Positions 1 through 11,449 of a stretch of DNA of 64,000 nucleotides are shown here, in pieces; the stretch's first letter is position 1; every line of letters begins with the position of its first letter. Source of the DNA: Isoetes taiwanensis (taxonomy: Eukaryota; Streptophyta; Lycopodiopsida; Isoetales; Isoetaceae); NCBI GenBank assembly GCA_021234155.1, contig JAJEKV010000022.1:9180934-9244933 (forward strand). The letters are read 5' to 3'. The translations under genes were made by a program, and so were the position numbers. The notes beneath the pieces are model-generated. The model did not search any database. It was not told the origin of the DNA and saw only the letters and a list, made by a program, of their open reading frames with translations.

Positions 1-146
1 AACAACTATATAGTCTTAAAGATAAATATCAAAGATCCTACTATATGGATAAAATGAGTAAGCTCTACCATTATAAACTTGGACCATATCAACAGCAAAT
101 AGCTTAGAGACATTTAATGAGACTGAATTCTTCAAGTTTCCAGCAC

Positions 147-692
147 TCACAAATGAGAGCCAACGAACATGGCCAAAAACAAACGTAACTTAGGAGCATA
201 CATAGTAGGAATCGTAGCTGACATAAGGAGACAAATTGCTATGGATAGGGATGAACCTAGTTTCATATCTCTGGTTTCACTCTCAAATCTATGTTCTTTC
301 ACTCTCAAGTTTATATTCTGGCAGTACACATTCCACAAAACCATATCCTAATTTTTGAAGAAAAGCTAATTTGATGAAAGAAATGGATCTAATTTGAGGA
401 GAAGACATAAAGATTGGAGGAAAAACAGTACCTTAGTCGCTCAAAATCGTCAAACTGAAGTCTCTCTGGCTCCTTTAGTCACTATCTTTGGGCTGTAAAG
501 TATTTTCCATGGAGCAAAACATCATGCCACAGTAAATCAGCATCAATTAAACATAAATCATTGCCTACCTGTCTGATATCTGCAAGCTCAACGAACAGGA
601 AATCGGACCATATTGCAAGGTCTTCCATGAGATTTTTGGTGTGGTTTAGGACAGCGGGACTTCTCTACATTCAAAATAGAGTGAAGCATTAA
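147..692. repeat. Direct repeat, copy 1 (about 545 bp)
   Basis: The stretch recurs at 1133-1589 with scattered substitutions. Copy 2 lacks about 100 bp found here near 570-672. On the minus strand this copy shows exon-like pieces: about 572-668, open and ending at a GTAGGC donor, and about 436-475, encoding a peptide starting EPERLQFDDFERLR and ending at a GTACTG donor. I do not recognise the protein. The first piece is the part missing from copy 2. Confidence 0.7.
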
Positions 693-1132
693 AGTTTAGG
701 GCCACTATTTTGTTGCCACCTTTTTTTATTGACCATGACATAGGTCATAAAGAATAACACATCTTGCCAATTAAGAATAAAAAACAAAGTGAATGTGAGA
801 AGGCAGATCCAAAAATGGTATGGATTTGACTGTTTCTATAGAACCTGCAAGAAAAGGATTCCAAGAAGCATGTCTTCGGTGGCGGCTAAAAAGGAAATGA
901 TTGGAAGCCTAGTCTCATGTTTCTTAATGGTCTTCTATGTTACCTTAATGCTAACATGCTAGCTTTTGCCTTGAAGATTTTTATATTTAAGTATTATAAG
1001 TCCAATGACCAGTTATTTGCCCTATCGAGTTGCACATCAGAAGTTGCATACAAATGCACAAAAGGGTGCTTTTTAAGAATGCGATTTGCGATTGAAATTT
1101 GGTAAGATTAAACAATGGGATTTTAAGTAAGA

Positions 1133-1589
1133 TCACAAATGAGAGCCAACGAAAATGGCCAAAGACAAAGGTAACTTGGGAGCATACATAGTAGGACTAT
1201 GATTGTAGCTGACATAAGGAGACAAATTGCTACAATTATGGATAGGGATGAACGTAGTTTCATGTCTCTGGTTTCACTCTCAAATCTATGTTCTTTCACT
1301 CTCAAGTTTATATTCTGGCAGTACACATTCCACAAAACCATACCCTAATTTTGGAAGAAAAGCTAATTTGATGAAAGAAATGCATCTAATTTGAGGAGAA
1401 GACATAAAGATTGGAGGAAAACGGTATCTTAGATGTTCAAAATCTTCAAGCTGAAGTCTCTCTGGCTATTTTAGTCACTATCTTTGGGTCAAAGGATTTT
1501 CCATGGAGCAAAACATCATGCCACAAGAAATCAGCATCAATCAAACATAAATCATTGCCTACCTGTCTGAAAATAGAGTGAAACATTAA
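1133..1589. repeat. Direct repeat, copy 2, with internal deletion
   Basis: This is the second copy of the 147-692 segment, offset by about 986 bp. It is collinear from the TCACAAATGAGAGCCAACGA motif to the AAATAGAGTGAA motif near its end. The deletion removes the exon-like minus-strand block present in copy 1. The two copies differ by point changes and small indels, so the duplication is not very recent. Confidence 0.7.
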
Positions 1590-1629
1590 TATTGGTCTAT
1601 ATATGGCTGTTAACCACAAAAATCCTTTA

Positions 1630-2160
1630 CAGATTAGCCGCAAGACAAAGACCATTTCTCAGAACCTCAATCCTGTTTGAAATCAAGAATTTGAGTTTGA
1701 TGAGTCTGCTAAAGAAGAATACCTAAAATTAAAGTGCTATGATGCCGACTTTTTGATGAATGATGAAAATATGGGAAGCACACGGATAACTTTATCTGGT
1801 CTTGAAGTAGGGGTAACTATAAGGACGTGTGGGTGCCACTAGAGAAGGTTAATAAGGGAGAGATATGGCTGAAGTTTGAAGTTACTGAACCAGAAGACTG
1901 CGAGCAGGTAAAGGTTTGTGGAAGCACAGGATCTACTTTTTCAAAATGCTCTCTCCTTAAATAGTTTATCTGTAGGTGGGTAGCATAGATGAGAAGATTG
2001 TCAGTATGGGAGGTGCAATATTAGAGATTATAATTGCAGAGGCAAAGGGTTTAGTTTGCAGCTGATCGGAGTGGTACTAGTGATCCATATGTGACCATCC
2101 GATATGTGAGCATCCCAAAGGCTTTTGTTCTGTTCGCCAAGATATCCACTAAGATCCTTC
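1630..2160 (+). pseudogene. C2-domain protein fragment (plant synaptotagmin/tricalbin-like)
   Basis: Translation of 1630-1915 gives a typical C2 beta-sandwich core. The sequence around SQNLNPV is followed by NQEFEFDE, then KLKCYDADF and DVWVPLEKVNKGEIWLKFEV. Where the family has Trp after NPV there is a TGA stop at 1678-1680. After about 2000 a second C2 block starts ([14 protein letters not shown]); it then shifts frame before [15 protein letters not shown], the calcium-loop region. Plant C2 proteins of this kind tether ER to plasma membrane. No SMP domain or membrane anchor is visible, so this is a remnant. The family call is firm; the exact subfamily is inference. Confidence 0.72.
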
Positions 2161-2199
2161 ACACCCCAAGGGCAGTTTATTGGATTGGAAATTGGAGCA

Positions 2200-3429
2200 A
2201 AGGCTGATGCAGACTAGACACCATTCAAAGTTAGAACTTAATTCCTCACTAGCTAAAACTGATACAAGAGATGGTTGCCAAGCCAATCTCCATATTTCGC
2301 CAAGCCAATCTCCAAGAGATTTTACTTACGTGGAGATGTATCAGGTGCTATTAATGCAACTCCCTCCAATGTTGCTGCTCGTTGAGCACCTGACTTTTAA
2401 ATAAAATTCTCATCGGTACAGGTAAGGCCTGAAAGCCAATATATGACCTGGCGGAAGAATTAGAATGGCGTTACACTACAAGATAACAAATCTAGAAGAA
2501 GAATGTTCATAAGAATAGGCTACGCAGGAGCAATTTTGCAGGCATCTGTTCTTGCAAGAAAATGTTGAAATTTGAAGACCTACAATGCGGCTTGCTGCAG
2601 GCTGGTCTGTGGCCTGCCAACATGTTATATTGGAGCCCACATACATCTTCATTCTTAGTACCCGATTATTATGTCATTTGGATTGCTCAAAACTCGCCAT
2701 GTTGTACTAGAATTATGAGCATACAAAATCAAATTTCCTCAGATTTTTCTCTGCAGGCCCTGCCTCAAATGACAGTTCCATATCTTGGTCTTGTTCTCAT
2801 CTTTTACGTACCATAGGAAGAAGGCAGATCCAGAGAGTCTTGCTTTATATTCTTCTCCACAATGTTTTAGGGTATGGTCTCCATATCTCGCGCACTTAAG
2901 AGCAGATCATAAAAATGGAGACACGCCCAAACTCAGAATTGTTTAAAAATGGTTTTTTTGGATTCCTAACCTCTTTGCGTTTCACATGAACCCAAATTCG
3001 TCAGATTCCGACATACCTGCAAAAAGTTAGAGTAGGCGTAACATTAGGGGTCTGATGGCCCCCTTCGTGGGAGGGGTCTCCTTCTATCGCGCAGGGGGTC
3101 TCCATCCTCTTCTTCAAAGCTTTTCAAGAAGATTTAAGAAACAAACGTGGCAAATTTTTACATCCCCAAAAAGCCCTTCAAAATAGCTTTCACATGCACG
3201 TGTCCATGTCTTAAACAGAGATGGGAAAGAGAAGTTATAACACTTTTATTCCGGACCCACCCATCGCGCACTTGCATCCATTAATAGTGGTAGTTAGGCC
3301 CTGATATAGTGCAAACAAATCTTGTCCATTGATTTTTTATCTTAATGGTCTGTAAAATATGTTATAAGGGGAGGGGTGGGCTGCAAAGGGTGCATGGAGG
3401 CAACCCCACCCTAAAGCGCACTTGCTAAG
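2200..3429. other. No recognisable gene
   Basis: Short open frames here show no domain. I see no inverted repeats, terminal repeats or tandem arrays of note, apart from a GC-richer patch around 3050-3110. Confidence 0.5.
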
Positions 3430-4105
3430 ATGTCCTGTTATTATTATTGCAGTGGAAAATCCACTAGTGTAAGATCCATTAATGCGCCATCACTTAGTGA
3501 GGATGAAGAAGAAGATGATACTGCAAGCGATGAGGAGGATGATGAGGAGGACAAGGAGCCAAATGAAGATTATGACGTTTCTTTTTGTCGTCTTCCTAAA
3601 AAGGATGAGGTAGATGCTTATTTGCATTTTGTTTTTAATGCATTGTTGGACATTATTATTCTTATTATGCGTTCATTGTATTCATTGTACATTAGATACT
3701 TATGGTGCAAGGAGGGGAGATACACTTAGATGAGAACGGTCAGACATGGAAGACAACCCTTGGCCACGCGGTGAAAGTGTTTTGCACAGAGATTGATAAA
3801 GATTGGAAGAATGTGAGTAAAAAAAGATTAGTGAGACACATGGAACGCAATTATGGTAAAGGGCTATTTGCTTTTGATATATTGAGAAGGGCATCACGAA
3901 TATTCAATGATTGGAAGTAAGTTACTTATGTATTTCATATCTTGTTTTATAATTTCTTCATTATTATTTATTATTGTTGTCATGTCGTGTAGGGATTGGT
4001 TGCGTAGAAGTGATAAAAAGATAGCCCCCAACTATGTCAAAGATCCGTTTGGGAGAGATTCCTTGCCAATAAAAAGAAACCCTGCCACCAACAGAAAAAG
4101 GTAGC
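3430..4105 (+). CDS. Unrecognised acidic protein, partial, spliced
   Basis: Three exon-like blocks can be joined by GT-AG introns. The first (3430 to about 3609) encodes a Ser-rich start and a long Asp/Glu run and ends at GAG before GTAGATG. The second (about 3693-3919) begins after TTGTACATTAG and encodes a Trp- and Lys-rich segment ending in RIFNDW. The third (about 3993-4101) begins after GTGTAG and continues in frame with DWLRRSDKKIAPNYV. The consistent joins suggest a real gene or gene remnant. I do not recognise the family; a nuclear or transposon-encoded protein is possible. The start and 3' end are uncertain. Confidence 0.4.
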
Positions 4106-4857
4106 AGCAGCAAGAAAACCTAATGGAAAAAGGACAGGACGATGGGGGCATGCTGGAATCTCTGTTGATTATGTAAGTATATTGGTCTATATTGTGTTAT
4201 CAAGAGGTTTCCATGGTTGGGGCAGTAGGTCACCTTAGAAAAAATAGGATATTTCAGTTATCAAGAGGTTATTTTTTGGTTATTACAGTCATAGTTATTC
4301 TCCTTTTTTTTTTTGAGTTGGCAGAACAGAGCCCCGCTGATGTGGTTTGTGGAAATATTCCAAGTGTATATCAGTATATGCTCGAATGTTCCAGTTACTG
4401 GCTTTATTGCAATTGCAGGTAATTTGCATGTGAAGGCCTGCTATGTTACGGGCCCCTCTATATTATGAGGTCCTTATTGCAATTGATGTGCTAGATCTTG
4501 TTCTCCTTCTATGATTGTTTCTCCAATAGCATGTGCAATGATCATTATAGACATGCAAACACTGACATATTAGCAACTCAAAATCAATACTTTGCTTTAC
4601 GAAAAAGACTCGTTTTTGCGATTTCGCTCAAAGTCATCTTTATGGCAGTTGACCCGCATGGAGGTAATAATGGCAAGGATTCTTCCAGTATGGTATTTTT
4701 TTTCTTTCTAGTATTCATCCGTATATGTGAAATAGTTTGGTTTCCAAAAGATGAGGCAAAGGTGGCTTCTTCCATTAGGCCAAGTCAATAGACTAGTATG
4801 TCCGAAAGTTTTTCTAACTCTCAAGACAAGCAGCTAAGAAGAATATGGATATGATTC
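4106..4857. other. No recognisable gene
   Basis: This stretch holds short open frames without domains and a poly-T run near 4303. It ends at the TTA target site of the Harbinger element. Confidence 0.5.
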
Positions 4858-4860
4858 TTA

Positions 4861-4888
4861 GGGCCATTTCCCACTCGCCATTAAGTTA
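4861..4888 (+). repeat. Harbinger terminal inverted repeat, left
   Basis: This 28-bp repeat is identical to the reverse complement of 13229-13256. The two ends diverge at base 29. The flanking base triplet is TTA. Confidence 0.93.
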
Positions 4889-7472
4889 AGTTAGCTTAAC
4901 TACTTGGTTATCTCTTAACCTAACTAAAAAGAAAAAATGGTTTTCCATTGGGGTGGTTAAATTAGAACTAACTTAACGAAACATGCAAATTTGCATACCC
5001 ATCATGCCCATTAAGTTAGAATTTAAAAATTAAATTAAAGCTTGAGGCGATGATTCACACTAGCAGTTAATGGGCTAAGTTAAGTTAGTGTTAACTATGC
5101 TTGTTTCACACCGCCAATTAAGAATTTATATTAAGTTAAAGATAGTTTTATTGAGAAAAGCAAAATGCAAACGATCTTACTGGTCTCTTGCTTCAGCACT
5201 AACTGATGTCCTGCAGTATAACGAATTTTTAAGCTAGAAATGGCATATGGGAAATTGCCTAGAAAGGGATTTCTTGTTGATCTTAACTTTGAAGTTTATG
5301 TTTGGCCTGGACAATGCCTCTGCATGTCTTGAATAACTCCAAGGTTTAATGGACTTACCCTTTCAAGCATTGAGCCATGGTACTTAGGGTACTCCATTTG
5401 ACAAGATATGGTAGCAGGCATGCCATAGTACTTTGGATCATTCAACTTTGTTTTTTTATTATGGAGTATATAGTGACCTTTGGTGAATACGCCATGGTGA
5501 CCATGGTTGAGTACCAGCTAGCTTTATTAAACATGTTCGACCTTAGCTAGATAAACCATCAAATTCATTAAATCATGCAATATCAAATTCAATGGTCCGA
5601 ATAAAAATCACTATTGAAAAGTGATCGACTATGAGATTCAATATTGAACCGCAACCTATGAGAAAACTATATGAAAAGTGATCGACTATATGATTCATGG
5701 TGATAGGTACTATGATAGGTAGGATATGTTATACGGCATGCTTGGCCCCATACTTGGGTAAGCCTTATCTCCCCCATCTCTATAGGATCCGCAAAAACTC
5801 TAGGCTGATAGCATGCGAAAGCCCTTTACATGATTTGCTTAATTTTTTGAAAAAACACCTACAGAACTCTTGTTATTTTTCTGAATGCCCCTAGGGCAAT
5901 GGTTCTTGCCTTGCATGTGGAAACATCCTAAGCCAACTATTAAAATGGTGACTAGTTGTGTTCACCTGGCCGCTTGGCTGTCCAGGTCACCTCTTGGCAG
6001 GGCATCTTCTTAAAAATACAGTTTTACCTTTGGGCCATAGCCTATGTATGTGGGTTACCGTTCATTCTCAAGTGATCTCTAGAGCTGTAACAGGCCGAAA
6101 GAGCTCAAAATATCAGACTTGTCAAAAAAGTTTATTCGTTTCATTATGCCATCTAGATACACAATAAACCTCCAAATTCCTCAATTTACTTGTTAAAACC
6201 TTTAAAACTTTACCGACACTCTGCCATGAATCTCATAGTCGACTAGAGTTTATGTCATAGTACCTATCGCCATGAATCTATAGTGCCACTCTACCGACCA
6301 AGTTTATATCAATAATAAACCATTAGCATTAGACTATAGCATAACTGAACCATTAAACATCGAAACATATTCATTAAGCATAAAGCATCCGAATACCCTG
6401 GAATGTATGCCGGATCTGCATTATCTTCAGCTGTAAAGCCCACAAAATAATTTACTTCTTGGTTTTGATTTATAGCAGATAGCTCACCGAGATTTTTCAG
6501 TCGGTTTTGAGCTTGCTATTGCTGCATACAGACTAGGCACTGTTTTATTTGTCTACGACCTTCTATAAGCATATAACTTGCTCGGTCCAATGCTTTTACG
6601 CCCACATAACATACTTGGTTCAATGGTTCAATATGATACTATTATTTATGATATCCAACCCTTTGAAACTTATAGAGTTGGTTCCCCTAATGCCATTCTG
6701 CATGTTCACAGACACAATAACCTACAGATGACATGATCATATCCTTCACATGGAACAGAGCGGTTCACTATTGAAAAGTGTTCATATATTGAAAAGTGTT
6801 CATATATTGGTAGCTATTTATTTACAGAGTATGTGGCTCTGTACAGAGTAAGCAACTCTAGTTGCAATATATACACAGAGTATGTGACTCTGCCTAGAGC
6901 ATCGCATGCAGCACTAGTTGCAGTAGTAGACAGAATAACCATTTCTTTCACCTTAAGCATCAACCTGAGGACAAACAAATCTAAGAGAGAATAAAGCTGA
7001 GAAAATATATCTGAGACAGAATAACCATTTCATTTACATCATAACTGGCATAGCATTTTCATATATATTTACAAGACAGAATAACTGGCACGCAAATCCA
7101 GATTAGAACATGAATCGCATAGCTAAAATCCAATTTAGAACATGGCATGCAGGTTGTGTAAGAATACAAATACCTGTAACATTAGGCAGATCTCTGAGCA
7201 TTTTGACATTTCTGGAAAATACTTCCACATTTTGTCGGATGTGTACATTTTGTATAGCAGGAAAGACAAACATCCACAAGAGTAAACATGCCCAAAAATC
7301 AAGAGAGATAATAGTCTACAAAATTAGCTTTATTATAGATGTTGCGTTAATCCAGGCTACTTGTGACAAGAGTACATCACTGTTGTGCACCCGTGGCTGG
7401 TTGAACATTACTGATTCAAGGCAAAATCTGAAAGAGAAGTTTGTCTGTGCTTACCTAAACTTATTACAACCT
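4889..7472. other. Harbinger interior, left non-coding part
   Basis: No gene is visible. At 4990-5150 TTAAGTTA-like motifs recur. An imperfect inverted repeat has arms near 5621-5715 and 6222-6283; the segment around 5691-5715 matches the reverse complement of 6256-6280 at nearly every base. This may be a nested MITE or an old hairpin. A short direct repeat with the core TTGAAAAGTGTTCATATATT occurs near 6772-6808. Confidence 0.55.
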
Positions 7473-8786
7473 TCAAAAATTTAGGACAAGATACTCGGCA
7501 ATAGACTTCCTTAGTTCTTCTCCTAAAACGCAATACTCTGACTCCTCAAGAGGACCTTCCGTTGTTGCTGCTCCTGTACTTGCATCCCTAGCAACACTTT
7601 CAGCATTTTTGGCCAACCTATGAGATTCAAGCTCCTCCAATTCTGCATTTATATCAGCTTCACCTATATCAATCAGCAGATTATGCAATATACAACATGA
7701 ATGGGTAACAATATTGACATAAACTGGCTTCATCTTCATCTTCTTTTCCAAAACACCAAACTTTCTTTTCAACAAACCAAAAGTCTGCTCTATGAAAACG
7801 CGGTTCTTCATGAGCTCTTTGTTGAACTCACGTTCTACCACAGAATGTTGTTGTCCTATCTTATCCAGAAATGAAACGAGAAGCCATGGACTGCATGTAT
7901 AACCCTTATCTGCCAAAATAAGAGGTCGTACTTGCTTGCTAAAATTTATGGTAATTATTGGTTCCTGCATGATTTCACAAGCTTGAATTATTTGACGGAT
8001 GCCCGAGTTCTTCCAAACTCTTGAATCATGAACACTACCGGGATATCCACAATTAATATCAAGAAATCTGCGGTTAGTGTCGCAAATGGCCTGTAAAATT
8101 ATGCTAAAGCGCTGCTTTCTATCATAGCAATCAGCTCCAGTTGGGCCAGTAGGTTGCAGAATTTCGAGGTGTGTGCAATCAAGTACACCACAAACATTAG
8201 GCACCTTCGAAATAAGAGCAAAAGCATTGATGACTCGTTGAATATCCTCACCAACTGGAAACTTTATTACATCAGCAAAGTTACAGCAGATTGCTCTACA
8301 TGTCTCCATACAAATTCTATGAGCAGTACTAACACCAATTCCAAATTTCTCTGAAATGACTAAAAAGTAAACACCTCTAAACAATTTGTAGAATGTGCAT
8401 CCAACACGAACATGCACTGAAATAGCATCACGAAAGTTAGTATCGGCTTTCTTAATATTGCTTTCCAAGCTTGTACAAAACCAAAAAAATGTATTCCTCT
8501 TCATTCGAAAGATCTGCTTCCACCTTGAATCGTGATAATATCCCAGCATAAACTTGTCAAACCAAGTAAAACTCCTCGGCTTCACCCACCACCTATTTTC
8601 TAATGTAGACTCATGTCTTGCAACCAAATTGGCATCCTCAACATGATGTTGAACTAGCTGGCTATCTTCCTCTTCATAATCTTCCATTCTATTATTCAAA
8701 CTTTCCTCAAAGAACATTTGCTGACCCCTACAAATCATGGGTAATGTTTGCCCTGCTAGCATCATAATTGTCTGCTCCATATTCAT
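7473..8786 (-). CDS. Harbinger DDE transposase (HARBI1-like nuclease)
   Basis: The single-exon protein of 437 residues has the usual length for the family. A helix-turn-helix-like segment lies at about 120-170. The DDE_Tnp_4 nuclease follows, with the acidic triad in place: Asp203 in GVLDCTHLEI, Asp293 in LADKGYT and Glu333 in FIEQTFGLLKRKF. The CGYPGSVHDSRVW block at about 246-258 is also typical. The enzyme cuts and joins DNA at the element's inverted repeats. In this superfamily it depends on the Myb-like partner encoded at 11450-12960 for DNA binding and nuclear entry. The frame has no internal stops and no missing catalytic residue, so it could be functional. Confidence 0.93.
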   Translation of the reverse strand: MNMEQTIMMLAGQTLPMICRGQQMFFEESLNNRMEDYEEEDSQLVQHHVEDANLVARHESTLENRWWVKPRSFTWFDKFMLGYYHDSRWKQIFRMKRNTFFWFCTSLESNIKKADTNFRDAISVHVRVGCTFYKLFRGVYFLVISEKFGIGVSTAHRICMETCRAICCNFADVIKFPVGEDIQRVINAFALISKVPNVCGVLDCTHLEILQPTGPTGADCYDRKQRFSIILQAICDTNRRFLDINCGYPGSVHDSRVWKNSGIRQIIQACEIMQEPIITINFSKQVRPLILADKGYTCSPWLLVSFLDKIGQQHSVVEREFNKELMKNRVFIEQTFGLLKRKFGVLEKKMKMKPVYVNIVTHSCCILHNLLIDIGEADINAELEELESHRLAKNAESVARDASTGAATTEGPLEESEYCVLGEELRKSIAEYLVLNF

Positions 8787-10042
8787 CCTTAAAAACCTTA
8801 AAAGTACTGATATATTCTACCTAAGTATTCTACCTAAGTTCATGCCCTTGTCAAACTCCAACCTATATCCTCCAACCGTATAAAATTCTAACGAGAAGAA
8901 CCTGCAACAAACATATACCAGTTAAAATCCAAAGAAAACATGGGGTTTAACATTCCATAAGAGCAAACTATCAGCTTATGATTGGGCTTTCAGAAATCAG
9001 CGCACAACCCTAACAGAGTTCCATGTTATAACTTGATTAAATTGTTAGTGGCTATTGCAGGATTTGGGAAGTTACAACAGTTTATGGAAAATTACAGTAG
9101 AATTTAAAACAGTGCCTTATTAACATAATTGAAATCCACATTACATTAACTTAATACCCATGCTTGTTGTAGCTATCAAGTTGGAATAAGAGAACCAGGC
9201 TGGGTACACAATGCCAAGAGAATCCAGGGCAATACATAAGTAGCTTTGCCGGCAGAAGATGGAGTATGATAATATTATGCACTAAAATAGGCAGCCTTGG
9301 GAGTGTACACAAACCATAAATGCCCACAAAACTGGACAAAATATTAGCTACTCTAATGGACTTAGCTTATTACATAATAATGTGCATCAGAAGTGACTAG
9401 ACAAACTACAATGCTTCAGGCAAATTGGGAAGGCACAATCGATAAGGTTACCCATGCGCATTTAAATATATGTTGCTGCCAGATATGGCCACTCCTTACT
9501 AGATCCAAACGATTTCAAAGAGACATAATATTAAGCCTCAAAACTAGCCAAAAAGCTATCTCAGCAGATTATGTGACAGAGCTGCATAATCCAGTAACTT
9601 GAGTATTATACACAACATAATAAGCCCATAAAGTATTATACAGAAACATATGCAGAAAATGTTAGGTTAATCAGCACAAGAACTCAACCCTACCAACGCA
9701 TCAATACTCAAGACAAGTGTAACACTAAACCAGGATCATAAGATCACTGGAATATATGACTTGGATGGTTGTAAATTAAAGTACTCAAGGAGATAGTTGC
9801 ATATACCCTCCTACCCAGAACAGTATGGAAGCAATACAATTAAAACAGCAATTGAAGCAAAATGCCATACCAAGAGGAAAACAGAGTAGCTAGTAGTGAT
9901 AGATCTAACCCATAGAAAGCCAATTCCTGACAACATACTAACAATTAAGGAGTTATGTGGGCCATATGTAGCACTAGCCTAGCTGATCTATCTCAGCTAA
10001 TAAATCATAAACTAACTGCATGGTATCAGCAGTATTTTTTAC
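8787..10042. other. Harbinger interior, non-coding
   Basis: This is probably the 5' region of the transposase gene plus spacer. I see no supported gene and no strong repeat until the receptor-kinase fragment. Confidence 0.5.
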
Positions 10043-10225
10043 TTGTCGATGCCTATACAAATACCACAGAATGCAGGAAGATACAAGAAGGAATGCTGCC
10101 ACAATTCCTACAACAATGATTATGATGACGACATGGCTCAAATGTCGTGCATGTCTCTTGCTTATACAAATCTTGTTCACAACAGTGCCACAAAGTTCAG
10201 GATTCCCATTAAGGAATGCAAATGG
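10043..10225 (-). pseudogene. Captured LRR receptor-like kinase fragment (post-LRR Cys pair and transmembrane segment)
   Basis: The minus strand encodes PFAFLNGNPELCG, the hallmark that ends the LRR ectodomain of plant receptor-like kinases. A second Cys and a basic stretch follow. Next comes a hydrophobic transmembrane helix (VVIIIIVVGIVAAFLLVSS) and a short WYLYRHRQ stop-transfer segment. The exon appears to end at CGACAA before GTAAAA, a good donor; the frame stays open into the intron to a stop at 9974. No LRRs or kinase domain are visible on either side. The fragment sits inside the Harbinger element, so it looks like a host gene piece captured by the transposon. It could be transcribed as a chimera. 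Confidence 0.78.
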
Positions 10226-11449
10226 TCATGGGCAAAGATGGTCTTAGAACCTAGCAAATGGTCGCATGCAAAGATCACAAGATGCCTTAGCAGTAAACAA
10301 ATAAATTTCTGATACATCCTGCCATATGGGGACCTGTTCATGGTTCTTAAAACCAAGCAACCTAGCATACCCCTAGTGCTGTTTTGCATACCCAGATTTC
10401 CATAACTTCACATATGCCGCAGTAAATTGTCACGCATTGTTAGATCAACAAAATAGAAACATGTGCACCATGAGTGCCTATGGGCCAATAGTATGCGGTC
10501 ATTATGTTAAGAGTAAATGTTTGCCAATAAATGGTCATGTGCACCATGAGTGCCTATGGGCCAATATGTTAGGAGTAAATGTTTGCCAATAAATGCTACA
10601 GAACTAAAACTTGACTTCTGCCTTGTGTAGTTTATATGCTGAAACCACAGGTCAGTTGCGTAAAACACCATGTCTAAGGCTTTGCTTAGCCAGAAAAATG
10701 ACCATAAGATGCCTTAGCAGTAAACCAATAAATTTCTGATACATCCTGCCATTAATGTTTGGCACATTAATATCATAAGTCATATAGACCTAATATTTCT
10801 CATGTCTAATTATCTGATTATCAGTACCCAGAGGTTATGTCCTGTTTATAATTCATACGTTAAGAGCAAATGTTTGCCACTACATACTAAAGAACTCAAG
10901 ATAGGTTTCTGCCTTGTATAATCTTAAGCTACACCCACCGGTCAAATACGTAAAATTCCATGCCAGAAAAGGACCTCTAGATGCCGTTATGGTAATCTGT
11001 TAAATTTCTTAAACATCCTACCACATGGAGACCGGCTCATAGGTCTTAGAACCTAGCAAATGGTTCTTTTTTTTTTTTTTTTTTTTTTTGACTAGCAAAT
11101 GGTTCTAACATACGGGGACCTGCTCATAGGTTGCTGCCAAACATGCACAGCAATATGTGTAGAGAAAAAACTGTAACCTGGATAGAGTGTAGTGCAGTAA
11201 ACAAATAAATTTCTGATACATCCTGCCTTATGGAGACCTGTTCATGGTTCTTAAAACCAAGCAACCTAGCAAAGAAACTTATTCAAAAGAGTAGACCAGT
11301 ACCTTATTCTTGAAACTTAGCAAACACGTTTGGATAAATTGTAAATTCTTAAAAATATAAAGGATGAACACCATAAGAAGCCTCTTATTGGTCTTCTTGT
11401 CCAGCTTCTGCGAGATGGCTTTGGAGGCATGTAGATTCCCTTGAAGATG
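10226..11449. repeat. Internally repetitive spacer in the Harbinger element
   Basis: A block containing AAATTTCTGATACATCCTGC occurs three times, near 10302, 10730 and 11207. The first and third copies also share the following GTTCATGGTTCTTAAAACCA segment. A second unit with the core ACCATGAGTGCCTATGGGCC occurs near 10467 and 10546. A poly-T tract of over 20 bases lies near 11067-11090. No gene is visible. Confidence 0.7.

Noticed and set aside
9974-10180. A free-standing small membrane protein gene on the minus strand
   Set aside because: The upstream frame shows the NPELCG motif and a splice donor, so it is better read as an exon of an LRR receptor kinase.
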